Source of the DNA: Gammaproteobacteria bacterium
Lineage (GTDB): Bacteria > Pseudomonadota > Gammaproteobacteria > Steroidobacterales > BM003
Reading direction: 5' to 3'
DNA: 12,459 bases
Assembly: GCA_026193125.1 (NCBI GenBank)
Contig: JAPHSC010000073.1
Location: forward strand, 1-12,459
Positions 5,751 to 12,459 of this stretch are shown in pieces (within the stretch, counting starts at the first letter, position 1; each line of letters opens with the position of its first letter). The notes under the pieces are model-generated. The model was given only the letters and a program-made list of their open reading frames with translations, was not told where the DNA came from and did not search any database. Made by a program: the position numbers and the translations under genes.

Positions 5751-6779
5751 CTAGTTCTGCAGTCTTTTTTTCACCAGGCCGCGAACGAGCTCCAGGGAGC
5801 CCACATCTGAGGTAAACAAGGGCGGCTGCCGGCGCAGTACCAGCTGTATTTTGCCGTCGGCGGTGTCATCCAGATACCGGATGCTCTTGTTAATAGCCGC
5901 CTGGTAGGGATTGCTGCCCCCAAAAAATGCCGAGAAGTATTTGTGCACACCGCCAAAGCTCTCATCCAGTCTTTGGCGGACCTGCTTGTAATAGAAATGG
6001 CGTGTCTTCTGCACCAGGTCATCGCCGGACGAGTAGGCTACGGTTGCCCTCCCTCGCCAGTCTTTGCTGACGGCGATTCCGGCCAACACGAACTCCGGGT
6101 ACAGGCGGTCCCGGCATTTCTCCAGGTAGCAGCGATCAGCCATCTGCGCCATGAGATCCGAGGTGCCCAGCATGAATCCGGCCAGTCGGTCTTTGGGATC
6201 CTTCAACAGGATGTGCTCGGGGGGCATTTCGTACCCGCTGTAGTGCACCATGCGGGCCGCTACTTCGGCATAGTCCCCGAGTCCCAGGCGCGGAAGGTAC
6301 TCACGCAGAAAACTCGCGCCGCGACCTACGTGCAGGGCTGTAAGCTCCGCGCCATTGTCCACCTGCGTTTCCGTTTCGTGACGTATATATCCGGAATCGT
6401 GAAACAAGGCGGTGACCAGCGTAATAATTGCCCGGCGTGGACCAATTTGATCGCGCAGGGGTACTGACCGTTCATAGCCACTAATCAGACGGGCGGTAGC
6501 CAGGGTTATGTCCATGGTGTGCTGGATATCGTGGTAAACCGTATCGCAACCCAGGTAGCCCGGATACTCGCCATTGAACAGGCGTTGAAAGTCCAGGAAG
6601 GCTTTGCTCAACGGCTTGAAAGAATCCTCAGGATAGAGGTCCTGGAATATTTCATAAACAGCCTGGCAAACGGCAGAGGGAGAACTGACCCGGACCGTAT
6701 TGGTCACGTCATAGTCGCTGCGCCGGTTAGCCAGCATTCGGCCCCAACGTTGATGTTCAGCTAACTGTTCAACACTCAT
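5751..6779 (-). CDS. HD-domain phosphohydrolase, PDEase-like
   Basis: A 342-residue protein. The metal-binding HD signature is clear: YHDIQHTMD (82-90; His83, His87), ALFHDSGY (124-131; His127-Asp128), further histidines at 150 and 179, and GTSDLMAQMADRCY (205-218; Asp208). The YHxxxH...HD...D order resembles cyclic-nucleotide phosphodiesterases more than simple HD nucleotidases. Hydrolysis of a phosphoester or phosphoanhydride is therefore likely, but the substrate is unknown. About 80 residues precede the domain and about 120 follow, with no other recognisable domain. The ATG at 6779 is the first start in frame, but AGGA abuts it with almost no spacer; the ATG at residue 15 is an alternative. 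It lies downstream of dgkA, separated by an inverted repeat with a T-run, so it may be read by read-through from the prlC operon or from a promoter I cannot see. Confidence 0.85.
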   Translation of the reverse strand: MSVEQLAEHQRWGRMLANRRSDYDVTNTVRVSSPSAVCQAVYEIFQDLYPEDSFKPLSKAFLDFQRLFNGEYPGYLGCDTVYHDIQHTMDITLATARLISGYERSVPLRDQIGPRRAIITLVTALFHDSGYIRHETETQVDNGAELTALHVGRGASFLREYLPRLGLGDYAEVAARMVHYSGYEMPPEHILLKDPKDRLAGFMLGTSDLMAQMADRCYLEKCRDRLYPEFVLAGIAVSKDWRGRATVAYSSGDDLVQKTRHFYYKQVRQRLDESFGGVHKYFSAFFGGSNPYQAAINKSIRYLDDTADGKIQLVLRRQPPLFTSDVGSLELVRGLVKKRLQN

Positions 6780-6794
6780 TCCTGCGAGTCTAGG

Positions 6795-6846
6795 AAAAAT
6801 GGTGAACCAGCGCCATCAAGTCAGCCTGATCTGTGAGCTGGTTCAC
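6795..6846 (-). terminator. 10-bp inverted repeat with T-run between dgkA and the HD-domain gene
   Basis: GTGAACCAGC (6802-6811) and GCTGGTTCAC (6837-6846) are perfect inverted repeats around a 25-base loop. Read leftward, the second arm is followed by CA and then TTTTT (6799-6795). This fits an intrinsic terminator for the prlC-xthA-dgkA transcript, placed about 15 bases before the next ATG. The loop is longer than usual, so an operator or attenuator is an alternative. Confidence 0.55.
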
Positions 6847-6857
6847 GGTTTCCGTTC

Positions 6858-6873
6858 CCCTGGAGCGCCAGGG
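6858..6873. repeat. short palindromic hairpin downstream of dgkA
   Basis: CCCTGG and CCAGGG form a 6-bp stem around AGCG in the dgkA 3' region. There is no T-run on either side. It may protect the mRNA end or assist the larger hairpin at 6795-6846. Confidence 0.3.
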
Positions 6874-6894
6874 ATATGCCCCCACGCCTGGGTC

Positions 6895-7266
6895 TTACAG
6901 CCAGCGGGGAAGCAGGATCATGGCCCAGGTACTCGCCGCCAGCAGCAGGGACAGCAGGACCGCTGCCGAAGCGACGTCCTTGGCACGACCTGAAAGCTCG
7001 TGGTGGTCGGGGCCTATTCGGTCAACCACTACCTCAATACCAGTGTTTAGCAACTCGACAATAAGGATCTGAAGCACGCTTCCCAGCAGCAGGGCGCGTT
7101 CTATCCAGGAGTTGCCGAGCACGAATGCCAGGGGGCTGGCGACGATAACCAGGAGCAGCTCTTGCCTGAACGCTTCTTCGTACCTCCATGCCGCGACAAA
7201 TCCTTTCCACGAGTTGGAACTGGCCGCTAGAAGACGTTTCAGACCGGTGATATTTTGATTTTGCAC
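6895..7266 (-). CDS. dgkA: diacylglycerol kinase, DgkA type
   Basis: An integral inner-membrane enzyme that phosphorylates diacylglycerol to phosphatidate, recycling the lipid left by membrane-derived sugar transfer. The 123-residue product starting at the GTG at 7266 has the normal family length. The signature ELLNTGIEVVVDRIG (71-85) carries the catalytic and metal-binding glutamates (Glu71, Glu78) and Asn74, and SGRAKDVASAAV (92-103) follows. Three membrane helices are seen at about 36-51, 55-71 and 97-119. I chose the GTG because AAGAGG lies about 8 bases upstream and it falls 22 bases after the xthA stop. Using the ATG at 7356 instead would add 30 unrelated residues and overlap xthA by about 68 bases. 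It is the third gene of the prlC-xthA-dgkA run. Confidence 0.92.
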   Translation of the reverse strand: MQNQNITGLKRLLAASSNSWKGFVAAWRYEEAFRQELLLVIVASPLAFVLGNSWIERALLLGSVLQILIVELLNTGIEVVVDRIGPDHHELSGRAKDVASAAVLLSLLLAASTWAMILLPRWL

Positions 7267-7288
7267 GAACCCTGCCTCTTGCCCGGTT

Positions 7289-8056
7289 TCAGAAGTCAAA
7301 ATGCGCGACAACTGGCGCGTGATCTGAAGGACGCTCCCAGCTGCGTGGTTCCACATCGGTACGGCAAGCCAGACAAGAATCTGCCATGGCCTGGCTTGCC
7401 AGTATCAGGTCTATGCGCAGACCTGCATTGCGCCGAAATGCCCCGCGCCGATAGTCCCACCAACTGAATGAAGAATCCGGTTGCTGGAACAGACGAAAGG
7501 TATCACGCAGCCCCAGCTGTTCGAGCTTCTTTAGTGCCTGGCGTTCCTGGGGGCTAACGTGTACTGAACCCTCCCAGCTTGCCGGGTCGTGTACGTCCCT
7601 GTCCTCTGGTGCGATATTGAAGTCGCCCATCACGATCAACTTCTTGTGTGTGCGAATCTCCCGAGCTATCCACGACTCAAGCTTGCTCAGCCAGTTAATC
7701 TTGTACACGAATTTGTCGGAGTCCAGCGCCTGCCCGTTGGGTACATAAAGATTAATCACTCGAATGTCGTTGAGTGTGGCACCCAGCACCCTTCTTTGCG
7801 CATCCTCTAATCCTGGTAAATCAGTTACCACGTCGGTGGCCGGTGTTTTGCCAAGCAGTGCAACACCGTTGTAGGTCTTCTGGCCACTGACCAGAACCTG
7901 GTAGCCCAGTTCCCTAAAGGCTTCGACTGGAAAATCCTCGCTCGGCAACTTGATTTCCTGTAGTCCCAGGATGTCGACCTGGGCTGTGTGTAGCCACTCC
8001 AGCACCTGCGGCAGCCTTACACGAATCGAATTTACGTTCCAGGTGGCAATCTTCAA
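7289..8056 (-). CDS. xthA: exodeoxyribonuclease III
   Basis: A 255-residue exonuclease III/AP-endonuclease of the endonuclease-exonuclease-phosphatase fold. It cleaves DNA at abasic sites and trims 3' ends during base-excision repair. The catalytic set is complete: Asn7 in MKIATWNVNSIR, Glu34 in LQEIK, Tyr104 in NLYVPNG, Asp145 and Asn147 in GDFNIAP, Asp216 in LRIDLIL and the Asp245-His246 pair in ERPSDHAPV. Translation starts at a TTG (8056). The family's conserved opening KIATWN begins directly after that codon, and GAGGA lies about 9 bases upstream, so the rare start is well supported. The gene begins 25 bases after the prlC stop. Confidence 0.96.
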   Translation of the reverse strand: MKIATWNVNSIRVRLPQVLEWLHTAQVDILGLQEIKLPSEDFPVEAFRELGYQVLVSGQKTYNGVALLGKTPATDVVTDLPGLEDAQRRVLGATLNDIRVINLYVPNGQALDSDKFVYKINWLSKLESWIAREIRTHKKLIVMGDFNIAPEDRDVHDPASWEGSVHVSPQERQALKKLEQLGLRDTFRLFQQPDSSFSWWDYRRGAFRRNAGLRIDLILASQAMADSCLACRTDVEPRSWERPSDHAPVVAHFDF

Positions 8057-8081
8057 GCTCGTTTATCCTCTTGTGCCGGCA

Positions 8082-10130
8082 TCATGCTGCCGCCGCTTTT
8101 GATTCAATACCGGTTTGCCGCAATAGTGGCTCCAGGCTTGGCGCCCTCCCGCGAAAGGCTATAAACGCTTCCATCGCGTCCACACTTCCCCCCAGGGAGA
8201 GAATACGTGAACGCATGCGCTCTGCCACCTCCGGATTGAATATGCCCTGCTCCTCGAATGCCGAAAAAGCGTCCGCTGCCAGCACCTCCGCCCACTTGTA
8301 GCTGTAATAACCCGCAGCGTAGCCGCCGGCGAAAACATGCGAAAAACTGTGAGAAAAGCGATTGAATGCCGGTGGCGTTATGACACTGACTTCACTGCGT
8401 ACTTGTTCTATTACCTCCAGAACCCTGCCACCCAGGGAGGGCTCGTACTCGCTGTGCAGGCGCATGTCGAACAGCGCAAATTCCAGTTGCCGAAGCATGT
8501 GCATGGCGCCCATGAATTGTCGGCTGCCTTTTAGTCGTTCAAACAGATCTATGGGCAGAGGCTCGCCCGTCTGAAAATGCGACGATATCAAGGGCAGGGC
8601 CTCTTCCTGCCAGGCGAAATTCTCCATGAACTGACTGGGCAATTCGACTGCGTCCCAGGGCACGCCGTGAATTCCGGCTACACCGGGCACGTCGACCACT
8701 GTCAGCAAGTGATGCAGCGTGTGTCCAAATTCATGGAACAGGGTCACGACATCGTCATGGGTGAGCAGGGAGGGATGGGATTCGGTGGGAGGATTAAAGT
8801 TACAAACGAGATGGGCAACCGGGTGCTGGACGGGCTTTTGCATGCCGTTGCGATTAATGCAATCGTCCATCCAGGCCCCCCCACGCTTGTTTTTGCGCGC
8901 GTACAGGTCCATGAACAAGCCGCCGCGAGGCGCGCCTTTTGCATCCAGGACGTCGATGTAACGCACGTCCTCGTGCCATGTCTCTACACCCTCCCGGGGA
9001 GCAAGATGGATGCCGTAGAGGCGCTGCGCGACCTCGAATATTCCGTCCAATACCTTCTCTACCGGAAAATAGGACTTGAGTATCTCATCTGAAATCTGGA
9101 ACCTTTCGCGCTTTAGCTTTTCGGCGAAATACATCAAGTCCCAGGCTTCCAGTGTGTGCCCGGCCAGGGTCTCCAGTTCCTGTACCTGCAACCTGGCGAT
9201 GTCATGACTGCGCCTGGCCAGATCCTCCAGGAATTCCAGTACTTGCTCCGTGCTCTTGGCCATCTTGGTCGCCAGCGACAGTGCGGCATAATTCGGGTAA
9301 TCCAGCAATTGCGCCACTTCGTGGCGAAGCCGCAGAGTGTCCTCTATAACCTCACTGTTATCCCAGCGACCCGCGTCGGGCCCCTGGTCCGATGCCCTGG
9401 TGGCCCAGGCTGTATAAAATTCGCGCCGCAGCTCCTCGCGGTCCGCATAAGAAAGCACCGCGTGATAATTGGGGTAGTCCAGAGACAGGAGCCAGCCCTC
9501 CTGGCCCTGCTTTAGCGCCGCTTCACGCGCGCGTGCAACGGTAGGTTCAGGCAAGCCGGCGAGCATTCCCTGGTCTGTAATGTGTTTCTGGAAAGCGTTG
9601 GTTGCGTCCAGCACGTTTTCCTCGAAGCGAGCCGCCAGCGCGGCAAGATCTTGCTGGACTTTTTTGAATCGGGCTTTTTTTTCGAGGTCGAGATGTACGC
9701 CGGCCAGGCGAAAATCCCGCAGACTGTTTTCCAGCAGCTTACTCCGCGCGGTGTCCAGTTTGGGCCCCTCGCGCTTCTCGATTTCCACAAACGCTTCATA
9801 CAAACGACTATTTTGTCCGAGCTCAGTGGAATAGGCGCTCAGATCTGCCAGGCAGGTGTTATACGCTTCTCGCAGGTCCGGGTTATTGACGACTGAGTTC
9901 AGGTGGCTGACCGGTGACCATACCCGGTCAAGCCTCTCTTCCATTAATTCCAGGGGCCTGATGAGGTTGTCCCAGGTGGGGATCTGCTCGTCGTTGACAA
10001 GTTCCTCCAGCTTTTCCCGATTTTCCCGCAGCACTGTGCTGAGCGCCGGCACAACATGCTCGGCCCGAATGGCGGAGAATCTCGGCAGCTTGCTGGTATC
10101 CAGCAGAGGATTGTCCTTGGCTTGGCTCAT
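8082..10130 (-). CDS. prlC: oligopeptidase A (M3 metallopeptidase)
   Basis: A 682-residue cytosolic zinc oligopeptidase of family M3, which degrades short peptides, including cleaved signal peptides. The zinc motif LFHEFGHTLHH (464-474) gives His466, Glu467 and His470; the third ligand is Glu496 in VELPSQFMENF. Downstream, HSFSHVFAGGYAAGYYSYKWAEVLAADAF carries the family's substrate-binding tyrosines. The length matches the E. coli enzyme. The ATG at 10130 has AGGA about 8 bases upstream, and the N-terminus aligns with the family opening (LPRFSAIRAEHVVPAL). It heads the operon read from the promoter at 10163-10190, with xthA 25 bases downstream. Confidence 0.96.
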   Translation of the reverse strand: MSQAKDNPLLDTSKLPRFSAIRAEHVVPALSTVLRENREKLEELVNDEQIPTWDNLIRPLELMEERLDRVWSPVSHLNSVVNNPDLREAYNTCLADLSAYSTELGQNSRLYEAFVEIEKREGPKLDTARSKLLENSLRDFRLAGVHLDLEKKARFKKVQQDLAALAARFEENVLDATNAFQKHITDQGMLAGLPEPTVARAREAALKQGQEGWLLSLDYPNYHAVLSYADREELRREFYTAWATRASDQGPDAGRWDNSEVIEDTLRLRHEVAQLLDYPNYAALSLATKMAKSTEQVLEFLEDLARRSHDIARLQVQELETLAGHTLEAWDLMYFAEKLKRERFQISDEILKSYFPVEKVLDGIFEVAQRLYGIHLAPREGVETWHEDVRYIDVLDAKGAPRGGLFMDLYARKNKRGGAWMDDCINRNGMQKPVQHPVAHLVCNFNPPTESHPSLLTHDDVVTLFHEFGHTLHHLLTVVDVPGVAGIHGVPWDAVELPSQFMENFAWQEEALPLISSHFQTGEPLPIDLFERLKGSRQFMGAMHMLRQLEFALFDMRLHSEYEPSLGGRVLEVIEQVRSEVSVITPPAFNRFSHSFSHVFAGGYAAGYYSYKWAEVLAADAFSAFEEQGIFNPEVAERMRSRILSLGGSVDAMEAFIAFRGRAPSLEPLLRQTGIESKAAAA

Positions 10131-10162
10131 GTATTGGTCCTGGCTTCTTTAATCTAGTGTCG

Positions 10163-10190
10163 ATTATGTTGATAAAAATATGGGAAACAA
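10163..10190 (-). promoter_or_regulatory. candidate promoter for prlC
   Basis: On the minus strand TTGTTT (10185-10190), a 16-base AT-rich spacer and CATAAT (10163-10168, 5 of 6 to TATAAT) stand just upstream of prlC. The leader would be about 26 bases long. Confidence 0.4.
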
Positions 10191-10410
10191 CCCAAGCTGA
10201 CGCAGACTGGTACGAACGGTGCTGTTCAAGACTGGATTCGGGAATGCTTATTGTTGTTCCCGCCAGGTCTCGCGCATCTCGCCTCCGGTTAGCCCGGCGA
10301 CATAGCAATACGGACTGGGCAAGAGCCTTGGAACCGCTTGACCGGTAAGTGTAAACGCTTGGCCTGTCGATGTCGCCACACAGGTCCGGGCCAGACGTAA
10401 TTCACGGTCA
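10191..10410. other. intergenic stretch between divergent prlC and gor
   Basis: The prlC-gor spacer is 394 bases in all (10131-10524). The part outside the candidate promoter sites holds no gene, tRNA or clear repeat that I can recognise. Short open frames on the minus strand here have no ribosome site or recognisable family. Regulatory sites for gor, for example for an oxidative-stress activator, may be present but I cannot identify one. Confidence 0.4.
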
Positions 10411-10421
10411 TGGAGTACACT
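10411..10421 (+). promoter_or_regulatory. possible -10 region upstream of gor
   Basis: The same TGGAGTACACT 11-mer as at 5114-5124, here 103 bases before gor, with TACACT as a possible -10. The -35 is not recognisable. Confidence 0.2.
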
Positions 10422-10524
10422 GCCGCCTGATATTCGCGTAGCGCTGAAGATTGATCGGGGATGCTGGAGCACAGCGCACCCGGTTTGGGTTTTGGCCTCC
10501 TTGGGAGGTTAATCGGAGACCAGA

Positions 10525-11883
10525 ATGACACAGAACACGCATTACGATGTGATCGCAATTGGTGGTGGTAGCGGCGGTCTGGCCATGGTCCAGCGGGCTG
10601 CCGAGTATGGCAAGCGATGTGCGGTGGTCGAGGCCGGGCGCCTGGGCGGCACCTGTGTCAATGTGGGCTGCGTTCCCAAAAAAGTTATGTGGTACGCAGC
10701 GCACCATGCCCATGGACTGCGTGACGCGGGCGCCTATGGTTTCGACCTGCAGGTAAGTGGCCATGACTGGAACAGACTGCGCCTGGGCCGTGACGCCTAC
10801 CTCAGGCGTCTCAACGGTATATACGCAGGCAACCTTGAGCGTAAGGGTGTGGTGGTTTACCCGGGGCATGGGGAGATTGGCGGACCCGGGCGAGTGAGCG
10901 TGGACGGTGCGGTGTTGACCGCCGATCGCGTGGTGATAGCCACCGGCGGGTACCCGATAGTTCCGGCCATTCCCGGTGCACAGCTGGGTATTACCTCGGA
11001 CGATTTTTTCAACAAGCTCGATAAGCTTCCAGCCAGGGTCGGTATTGTGGGAAGTGGCTATATCGCCACGGAGCTGGCCTGCCTGCTTGCGGCGCTTGGT
11101 AGCGACGTCACAGTGTTTGTACGCTTTGAATCCGTGCTCAGAAGTTTCGAACCCATGTTGCAGGAAAAGCTTCTGCGGCAAATGCAGCAAGACGGGATAG
11201 AGGTCGTTACCAATACGGTGCCGGTGGCGCTGGAAAGTGATAAGCAAGGCTTGAGCCTGCTGGCGCAAAATGGCGCCCGTCATGCCGGTCTCGAGGTATT
11301 GATATGGGCGGTCGGGCGAGCCCCGAATACCGCCACCCTGGGTTTACAGCAGGCTGGCATTGATACCGACCAAAGAGGTTTCGTGCGGACTGATAATTTT
11401 CAGCGGACCAGTCTGGCCGGAACCTACGCGATTGGCGATGTCACCGGCCGAGAGGCGTTGACCCCGGTCGCCATCGCGGCGGGTCGTCGCCTGTCTGACC
11501 GCTTGTACGGCGGTATGCCGGGGCGTCACCTGGACTATCAGAACATACCGACGGTTATTTTTACCCATCCACCAATCGGTACCGTTGGCCTGACCGAGCC
11601 TGAGGCGAGGGAGAAGTTTCCAGACCAGGAGGTGAGGGTGTACACCAGCGAATTTGTGCCCATGTATTACGCCATGATGGAAACCAAGGTCAGAACCAGT
11701 ATGAAGCTGGTAACCGTAGGCGCCGAGAAGCGGGTGCTTGGCTGTCATGTTATAGGGGATGGCGCCGACGAGATGTTGCAGGGATTTGCGGTTGCAATAC
11801 GCATGGGTGCATGCAAGCAGGATTTTGACGATACAATTGCCATTCATCCCACCAGTGCCGAAGAATTGGTGACCATGCGCTAA
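10525..11883 (+). CDS. gor: glutathione-disulfide reductase
   Basis: A 452-residue FAD-dependent pyridine-nucleotide disulfide reductase that uses NADPH to regenerate reduced glutathione. The FAD Rossmann motif IAIGGGSGGLA is at 10-20 and the redox-active GGTCVNVGCVPKK at 41-53 (Cys44, Cys49). The NADPH-binding GSGYIATELA (176-185) is followed by VRFESVLRSFE, whose Arg200 and Arg206 match the NADPH-selecting arginine pair of glutathione reductase. AIGDVTG (302-308) is the second FAD contact and HPTSAEE (441-447) carries the catalytic His441-Glu446 pair. These together favour glutathione reductase over lipoamide dehydrogenase, mercuric reductase or trypanothione reductase. GGAG lies about 7 bases before the ATG. 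The carbonic anhydrase-family gene follows 20 bases downstream, probably on one transcript. Confidence 0.95.
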   Translation: MTQNTHYDVIAIGGGSGGLAMVQRAAEYGKRCAVVEAGRLGGTCVNVGCVPKKVMWYAAHHAHGLRDAGAYGFDLQVSGHDWNRLRLGRDAYLRRLNGIYAGNLERKGVVVYPGHGEIGGPGRVSVDGAVLTADRVVIATGGYPIVPAIPGAQLGITSDDFFNKLDKLPARVGIVGSGYIATELACLLAALGSDVTVFVRFESVLRSFEPMLQEKLLRQMQQDGIEVVTNTVPVALESDKQGLSLLAQNGARHAGLEVLIWAVGRAPNTATLGLQQAGIDTDQRGFVRTDNFQRTSLAGTYAIGDVTGREALTPVAIAAGRRLSDRLYGGMPGRHLDYQNIPTVIFTHPPIGTVGLTEPEAREKFPDQEVRVYTSEFVPMYYAMMETKVRTSMKLVTVGAEKRVLGCHVIGDGADEMLQGFAVAIRMGACKQDFDDTIAIHPTSAEELVTMR

Positions 11884-11903
11884 CGGTGCGCAGGAGCTAA
11901 CTG

Positions 11904-12446
11904 ATGCCAGAAAGCGTTGCCATTCGACCATACCGCGACAAGGAGCCAAGTTTTGGACACAGGGTTTACGTGGATCCCCTGTGTGCCTTGATCGGCGACG
12001 TGACAGTCGGGGACGACTGCTCATTCTGGCCAGGCGCTTCCGTACGCGGTGACGTACACCAGATCGTTATCGGCCAGCGCACCAATATTCAGGACAATGC
12101 GGTACTGCATGTGACGCACGATGGGCCCTTCAGCCCCGGTGGTCGCGGCCTGTACGTGGGTGATGACGTCACCGTTGGGCACCAGGTAACCCTGCATGCC
12201 TGCTCCGTTGGACATCGCTGCCTGATCGGTATCGGCGCGATTGTTCTGGACGGTGCAATCATCGAGGACGATGTACTGCTGGCGGCAGGTAGCCTGGTGT
12301 CACCGGGCAAGCGCTTGCTCTCCAGACACTTGTACCGTGGCGCACCGGCACGTCCGGTTCGAGAGTTGACGGAGGAGGAAATCCAGCGTCTTCTTTATTC
12401 AGCAGGACACTATGTGAACATCAAGAATAACTACCTCGGCCAGTGA
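11904..12446 (+). CDS. gamma-class carbonic anhydrase family protein (YrdA-like)
   Basis: A 180-residue left-handed beta-helix protein built from hexapeptide repeats (for example IGDVTVGDDCSFWPG, VGDDVTVGHQVTLHACSVGHRCLIGIGAIV). The three zinc/metal histidines of the gamma carbonic anhydrases are in place: His69 (NAVLH), His93 (TVGHQ) and His98 (TLHAC). Arg48, Asp50 and Gln63 match the conserved active-site residues. The C-terminal helix ELTEEEIQRLLYSAGHYVNIKNNYL packs against the trimer in this family. Many bacterial YrdA-type members lack measured hydratase activity, so the reaction is not certain. AGGAG lies about 7 bases before the ATG. It follows gor closely. Confidence 0.93.
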   Translation: MPESVAIRPYRDKEPSFGHRVYVDPLCALIGDVTVGDDCSFWPGASVRGDVHQIVIGQRTNIQDNAVLHVTHDGPFSPGGRGLYVGDDVTVGHQVTLHACSVGHRCLIGIGAIVLDGAIIEDDVLLAAGSLVSPGKRLLSRHLYRGAPARPVRELTEEEIQRLLYSAGHYVNIKNNYLGQ

Positions 12447-12459
12447 CGGCCATGCAGTC

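Noticed and set aside
10248..10472. Minus-strand 74-codon frame upstream of prlC
   Set aside because: It starts at a GTG without a ribosome site and has no family resemblance. The region is better read as intergenic.
10408..11283. Minus-strand open frame (291 codons) opposite gor
   Set aside because: It is antisense to the conserved gor sequence and has no recognisable product.
12452..12459. ATG CAG at the right edge as the start of another gene
   Set aside because: Only eight bases remain and no spaced ribosome site is visible, so nothing can be supported.

Overview
This is a chromosomal stretch of about 12.5 kb from a moderately GC-rich Gram-negative bacterium, most likely a gammaproteobacterium. 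The evidence is an oligopeptidase A (PrlC) gene, a Gor-type glutathione reductase with an NADPH-type arginine pair, a DgkA-type diacylglycerol kinase, a lipobox-bearing DUF4136-like lipoprotein and a YrdA-like gamma carbonic anhydrase. I see no mobile element, CRISPR array, tRNA or rRNA. The genus cannot be named from the sequence.

Region 1 (1-4024, minus strand) is the unusual part. A good sigma70-type promoter (3997-4024) reads leftward through a short leader containing a terminator-like hairpin (3942-3968). Beyond that lie a doubtful 67-codon ORF and three tightly packed genes: ATP-grasp ligase A (GTG start at 3707), ATP-grasp ligase B (ATG at 2674) and a GNAT acetyltransferase-histone deacetylase/acetylpolyamine amidohydrolase fusion (ATG at 1619, running off the left edge). 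Gaps between genes are a few bases. Two different D-Ala-D-Ala-ligase-like enzymes beside one polypeptide that combines an acetyl-adding and an acetyl-removing domain suggest a pathway for a small amide-linked metabolite with a reversible N-acetyl group. The substrate is unknown. This cassette is the best candidate in the window for an undescribed system.

Region 2 (4025-5727, plus strand) has a roughly 400-base hairpin-rich intergenic stretch, then a NimA/NimC-like flavin-binding protein of the pyridoxamine-phosphate-oxidase fold, then a small DUF4136-like lipoprotein.

Region 3 (5751-10190, minus strand) is a probable operon, prlC-xthA-dgkA, with gaps of 22-25 bases. It is followed, after a perfect 10-bp inverted repeat plus T-run, by an HD-domain gene with a PDEase-like metal-binding signature. 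A promoter candidate lies just upstream of prlC. xthA and dgkA appear to use TTG and GTG starts.

Region 4 (10411-12459, plus strand) holds gor (glutathione reductase) and a gamma carbonic anhydrase-family gene 20 bases apart, probably one transcript. Regions 2-4 look like ordinary housekeeping and stress functions: peptide degradation, DNA repair, lipid recycling and thiol redox.
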